Part shown: in pieces, positions 59,273-64,000 of the stretch
How the letters are laid out: every line of letters begins with the position of its first letter
Position numbering within the stretch: the first letter of the stretch is position 1
NCBI GenBank assembly: GCA_006384855.1
Contig: VCJN01003192.1
Span: forward strand, 62,001 to 126,000
Direction of reading: 5' to 3'
Length of the DNA stretch: 64,000 nucleotides
Source of the DNA: Tetraselmis striata
Lineage: Eukaryota; Chlorophyta; Chlorodendrophyceae; Chlorodendrales; Chlorodendraceae
Notes under the pieces: model-generated
Databases searched by the model: none
What the model was told of the DNA's origin: nothing
Seen by the model: the letters and a program-made list of their open reading frames with translations, nothing else
Made by a program: the position numbers and the translations under genes

Positions 59273-60054
59273 CCCCCACTCTTTAATTTCTCTCTTCTTT
59301 GGACTGTCTCCAGGAAGAAGAAGGCCGTCCACAAGACGACATCCACGGATGACAAGCGCCTTCAGGGCACACTCAAGCGCCTCGGTGTGAACACCATTCC
59401 CGGCATCGAGGAGGTGAACATCTTCAAGGGCGAGGACGTCATCCACTTCCTGAACCCCAAGGGTGCGCCTGGATGTCTGTGGTGCCTTTGATGTCCGTTC
59501 TGCCCCTGGGCTGCCTCGGCTGCCCACACTCGGCTGCCCACACTCGCTAATCCTCTATTTCCTCATCCCATCCCTCAGTGCAAGCCTCGATCCAGGCCAA
59601 CACCTATGTCGTCAGCGGCCCCTCGCAGACCAAGAGTGAGCACCCCCTCCCTCCTGTGCTCCCTACAAAGTTGTTTTTTTCTGCCAACCATGGTCCTGTT
59701 TCCGCTCCCTTCTCTCCGTGCTCGACTCAACCTCTTGTGGTTTAATGCTGTCGCAGAGCTGCAGGAGCTGTTGCCCACGATCTTCAACCAGCTGGGCACT
59801 GACAACCTGCAGAACCTGAAGCAGCTTGCGGAGCAGGCAGGCGGTGCCGCCCCGGGTGGTGATGATGACGATGACGATGGTGCGCACCCATATGCTAGTA
59901 TGGTCGGTCGTGTAGCCAGTATATATGCCCACGCATACGCAATACCACCAATTATATTTGCGCTGACGACAGTGACCCCTGGCTGCCCCCACCCACTTGT
60001 GCAGACGTGCCCGACCTCGTGGAGGGCGAGAACTTCGAGGAGGCGTCGAAGTAA
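58946..60054 (+). CDS. BTF3: Nascent polypeptide-associated complex subunit beta / BTF3
   Basis: Five exons in phase, 148 residues: 58946-59013, 59314-59462, 59579-59635, 59757-59879, 60005-60054. The N-terminus [20 protein letters not shown] and the RRKKKAVHK ribosome-binding motif are typical. The NAC domain follows ([58 protein letters not shown]), then an acidic tail ending [11 protein letters not shown]. Paired with NAC-alpha it binds ribosomes and shields nascent chains in the cytosol. A C run of about 31 nt lies in intron 1 near the acceptor. Confidence 0.96.
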
Positions 60055-61120
60055 ATGGAACGAATGGCGGGGCTTGATAGGCTGCTGCTGCTGCCCATGG
60101 GCGGGCACGGACAGCAACCGGACGGGCTCATATTACTTTGACACATAGACAGAAACAGCAGTGTACTACTCATGCATCGCAACAAGCCCTATGCCTACTT
60201 CTGCATGCCCAGGAGACATGCAGCATTGACAAGTGAATGACCTCTGAATAGATGCATGACAGCCATGTGGCAGCAAATCAAACTTGGCCATATTTCAGGT
60301 GGCCCATGCTGCCGCCCAAAGGTCAGCTGATTCTACTTGCAGGCACAGCAAATGGGTGCAATACTCCAAGCAAACACCGTGTGCATAGCTTCCCAGCGGC
60401 GCACCACACGCATGTAGCCCATGTGGTGGCAATGATACAGCGAACAATGCACAGCGCAGCGAGAGAAATCCTGAATGTAGACATAATATTTATATTCTTC
60501 TGGCAATAACCACTGCAATTTTACATGCTGTTTATTTTGCCCTCGCATCTATTTGTATGCATATACATCTATAAAGGCAATTGAAACCTATATAAATGCT
60601 CAGAGATGATGATCGTTGCAAGCCCTACCTCGGTCAGTCTACCGCTCGTAAGATTAAGCAGCGCTTTGATCTTTGCCGCGACATCTGCCTCGCCCAATCT
60701 AGGCCCTCCCTCGAGGTGTCTATTAAGACTCAGGGCGCTGTGCCCGTGACAGCAACTGAAGTGCCCATTGCGAGGCAGATGGATGCCCACAGACCAGGCC
60801 AAACACAACCACGTAACGGTGATGAAGGGGCAGATAACCCCCCTGGCAGCTGCCAAGCCAATGTGTGATGCGCAGCGCTTCTCAAGGAACTAGTACGGGA
60901 CCAGCGCTTCTCCGCGTCAATAAGGAACCAATCAGGGAGCGGTCTACACAACAGGAGGGCAGGGCCGTCCTCATGCATTTTGACACGCCATCCAAAATGT
61001 GGAGGGGGGGGGGGGGGGGGGGGGGGGGTGTTTTATGCTGCGTATCAAAGCACTCGCAGCAGTAAAAGCAGCACCAGCCGGCATCCAAGGGATAACTCCA
61101 AGTGGGGCCAGCGCTTCTTC
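60055..61120. other. Convergent intergenic region between NAC-beta and the DUF760 gene
   Basis: No gene is recognised. It should hold both 3' UTRs. A G run near 61002-61028 lies close to the DUF760 stop. Small ORFs such as 60569-60856 (-) show no motif. Confidence 0.4.
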
Positions 61121-63630
61121 CTACAGTCCATTTTGGCCTGGCAGCTCGCTTGGCAGGTCGGCCGCATCAGGTGAATCCAGAGTCCGCTCCATGTCAAAGC
61201 GCACCTACCAGCCAAGCCAGTCAGAACACGCATCATCGGCCACTGCAGTCAGGAATGTGTGTCCAGAGCAGAGTCATACTTGACAGGCAGGACGGCCCGG
61301 GCGCACCTCGATCGTGCGCAGGCTGTAGCCCACAACCATCAGCCAGTACAGCATCCTCGCGAGCTCGGCCGCCGTGCTCTCGTTGGATGCGGACTTGAGC
61401 TCCTCAGGGTCGTTGCTGCCCAGCAGGCGCTGGATGAATGAGTTCATGGCGTCCAGAACATCCTCGCCCGCATTTTCCGTCAGCTCCTGAGATGACGCGG
61501 GCACGCAGGTCAGGATACTGCACAGCTTACATATGCCCACTCTCCCATCCCGGGATTGGATGCGATATGCGCATATGTCGTCTCAGTGATTATCACCTGA
61601 TATCAATCAGCCACACATGTGACGGCCTATCCGTACCAAACCCGCAGACCAGCAATGGCCGCAAAATGAAGAGAACGAACGGAGAATGGGAAAATCGATG
61701 GAGGGCAACAATAATAAGATGATTACTCTTTTCCTGAGAGTCTAAATGCATCTCCACTGCAAATAAAAAAGCACAGCGATGATGGCGATCTGTACTACTT
61801 GTATAAGAGCAAGTGGGAAGGTAATGATGTGAACTATGAACTCAATGACCGAACATCCTCATAAGAAGACAACAACCGATATGTGACATTAAGTGTGGTT
61901 ATACAAGGGAATGTTAAGGGAGTGAGAGTAGCGACTGTGTGGCTGTGTGTGTGTGTGTGTGTGGCTGTGTGTTTGTGTGGCTGTGTCTGTGTGTGGCGCT
62001 GGGGCAGGCTGCTCACCTGCAGGTTGTGCGGCTCCAGCGACTTGAGGTACTCTATGAGGTCGTTGCGATCCTCGTCTAGGCGCTGCCGCGTGGACACCTG
62101 CTCCTTCAGCAGCCGCACCTCGCGCTCCAACATCTCGATGTACTTGTCCGCCGGGAGCACCTCCGCGCCGTCCTGGTGGCTCCAGCGCACCACCTCCCCC
62201 TGCCAACCATCCACCAGGGTGATCAGGCCCTGCAGCTCGCACCCATGGCCACGTCGCCGCGAAGAGCAGGAGGCCAGCAGCATGCGCACCATGACTCCGT
62301 TCTTCTGGGAGCCAGGCGCGTACTGCTCATCCGTGGCGGGGGCTGCGGCCAACTGCCCAGCGACCTGGTCGCTGAAGCCGCCGGGCATGAGGGAGCCCAT
62401 GCTGTTGCGCATATCCATGCGGTACTGTGTGCTCGGGGGGTGCGAGGGTGCGTCAGAGGCAGCCACGAGGGGGGGGGGGGGGGGGGGGGCAGCTGGGGAG
62501 GAAGAGGGGGAGGGCACCTGAGCGTTGCGGAACATGTAGCCCGACATGAGGACGGTATACATGAGCTGCGCTAGGTTCTCCCCAACCTGAATGTGGAGGG
62601 CAGGGCAGGCCAGGGCAGCGTGAGTGACCCTAATCGAACATGCGGACAAAGCTGGGAAGAGGGGGTGGGGAAGGGGTGGCGCGGGGGGGGCGGGGGGGGG
62701 GGAGAAGGGGGGCACCGTGCTGATAGTGACTTGGAAGAACTGTGGCGGAAGCGTGCCCAACATGTTGGTCACGGTCTGCCGCATTGCGTCCACCACCTTG
62801 CGCATGCGGCCGAAATGGACGCCACTGAGCCACTGCCCAACCACTTCCTCCGCACCCATCCCCTATTCCCGAGGGCAGGCTTCCCACCTGTGGATGCGCC
62901 TTATCCGCAAACTGCTCCATGATCTGCGGCTGCACCTCCTGCACATACTTGAGGAAGTATCTCCGCCGCTCTGTCATCTGCGCCGCCAAGCAGCAGGAAA
63001 ACCCCTCCTGTGAGCCCGGCAGGCAAGTGCAGCAATGGAAGGTATGGTAATTCGAGAAGGCAGCGCCGCCGTGCGGCACTCAGGTGGCCCAATGGTTCCA
63101 CGAAGGAGCAGCAATAGCCTCAGCCTTTGGCTCACCGGTGAGCGTCCCACACAAAACACCCACCTGCGGGTCAGCCTCACTGCTACTCGCCGCCGTGCGC
63201 AATGAAGCGCCCTGTCCCCGCCGGCTGGTAGCTGCCCAGCCGCTTAAGTTTCGGCCCGGAGCGCACCTGCAGCGCGGGCAAGGCTCAGTTCCAGCTGGTG
63301 GACTGCGGCGACGACGGGGGCTTGCAGCTGGTGGGCAGGCGGGAGAGGGGAGAGCGCATGGCAGTCGTGGAGCTGGGGAGGCGAGGAAGGCGCAGGCAAC
63401 CACCTGCGTCTGCAGTATGTGAGGGTGCCAGTACGCGCTGGGGCTGGGGAGGGGCTGGCGGCAGCGCGGCCTCGCGGCAGGCGGAGGAAACACAGCGTGG
63501 CGCAGCGTGGAGCGGCAGCCGGCGGCATGCTGGCCACCTGGGAGGTCAGCGCAGCACGGCAGCAGAAGGGGCTACACGCGTCCAGCGAACCGCTGCCCTC
63601 GGAGGCAGCTGCCAAAACCGCACAGGGCAC
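61121..63630 (-). CDS. DUF760-domain protein, probably plastid-targeted
   Basis: Eight exons in phase, 430 residues: 63404-63630, 63164-63266, 62888-62977, 62716-62847, 62518-62586, 62017-62424, 61307-61486, 61121-61204. The N-terminus (MPCAVLAAASEGSGSLDACS, then Ala/Arg/Ser-rich, few acids) looks like a chloroplast transit peptide. Two related DUF760 units follow: RRYFLKYVQEVQPQIMEQFA with MLGTLPPQFFQVTISTVGEN and MSGYMFRNAQYRMDMRNSMG; then LIEYLKSLEPHNLQELTENA with ELARMLYWLMVVGYSLRTIE and VRFDMERTLDS. Between them lies a helical linker (KYIEMLEREVRLLKEQVSTR). In plants the family is chloroplast-located with unknown biochemistry. Confidence 0.88.
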
Positions 63631-64000
63631 AAGGCAGCAGTGAAAAGGCGTAGCTGGCTCGCTTCTGGGTGGGTGCGACGTGTCGATGAATGGCAGCGGA
63701 GTGATGGATTTGGTTACACGGGGTAGGCTCGGGTGAAGGCAGCGGAGTAGGCGCGAGGGCGACTTGCGAAGAGGTTCTGCATTGATCCGCGCTGCGCCGC
63801 TTCGTCCGGCGGCCCGCGTGGCTTGCGGAGTGCGCTGCTGCTGCTGTTGCTCGGTCGCGATACTAAGGTACCGATAAGGTTTATAGGTCCTGCCAGTAGC
63901 AGGATTTATGAATTGATGCTTTTCTCTCTCTCTCTATTTTTTCTCGCTGCTTGATGCTCCAGGCCAACCTGGTGAAAATCCAAGGGTTTGGTACGCGCAG
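63631..64000. other. Upstream region of the DUF760 gene
   Basis: Presumed leader and promoter of the minus-strand DUF760 gene. A CT run (63920-63945) and GC-rich patches are visible. No further gene is recognised before the window edge. Confidence 0.35.

Overview
The window reads as nuclear DNA of a flagellated green alga (chlorophyte). The host genes are GC-rich and densely interrupted by short introns. They include a flagellar central-apparatus protein (CFAP54), a plastid-type DUF760 protein, the exon-junction helicase eIF4A3, the beta subunit of the nascent-polypeptide-associated complex, and an exostosin-type glycosyltransferase. Several introns start with GC instead of GT, and introns often carry 15-35 nt runs of pure G or C. 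All statements come from reading the sequence; no database search was run.

Layout: 140-1640 (-) is the 5' part of an exostosin-family (GT47) gene running off the left edge. From about 2.1 to 31.4 kb there is a graveyard of nested transposable elements. (a) 2.1-6.6 kb (+): a DIRS-type tyrosine-recombinase retrotransposon (Gag, RT/RNase H, methyltransferase-like domain, start of the recombinase), truncated on the right. (b) 7155-13990 (+): a complete but decayed Ty3/gypsy chromovirus with two LTRs. Between Gag and protease it carries an extra ORF with a Dam-like methyltransferase-type region followed by a Nudix-like box. (c) 14.2-19.3 kb: a second DIRS/PAT-like element. Its RT/RNase H part is on the minus strand and its methyltransferase part on the plus strand. 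The break lies exactly at an hAT-type insertion in the codons for W-G-P-H, so an inversion has split it. A recombinase remnant lies at 20.5-20.8 kb (-). (d) 21.5-26.9 kb (-): a non-LTR-type element with RT and a restriction-like endonuclease region. It is flanked by ~295-bp direct repeats and interrupted by an 813-bp foldback element that holds a copy of the same retroelement's 3' end. (e) 28030-30037 and 30382-31350: two hAT-type elements, one with transposase remnants, each with 8-bp target duplications.

From 32.3 to 52.8 kb (+) one very large gene of about 37 exons (~3,000 residues) encodes CFAP54. Three of its introns hold copies of one AT-rich repeat family, and one copy is itself split by a TA-flanked pogo/mariner-like MITE. 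Convergent to it is eIF4A3 (54295-57065, -). It is divergent from the NAC-beta/BTF3 gene (58946-60054, +), which converges on the DUF760 gene (61121-63630, -).

The host genes are housekeeping or flagellar genes with no operon logic. The most unusual content is in the transposable elements: the gypsy element with methyltransferase-like and Nudix-like domains, the hAT-tagged inversion, and the foldback element that captured part of its host retroelement.
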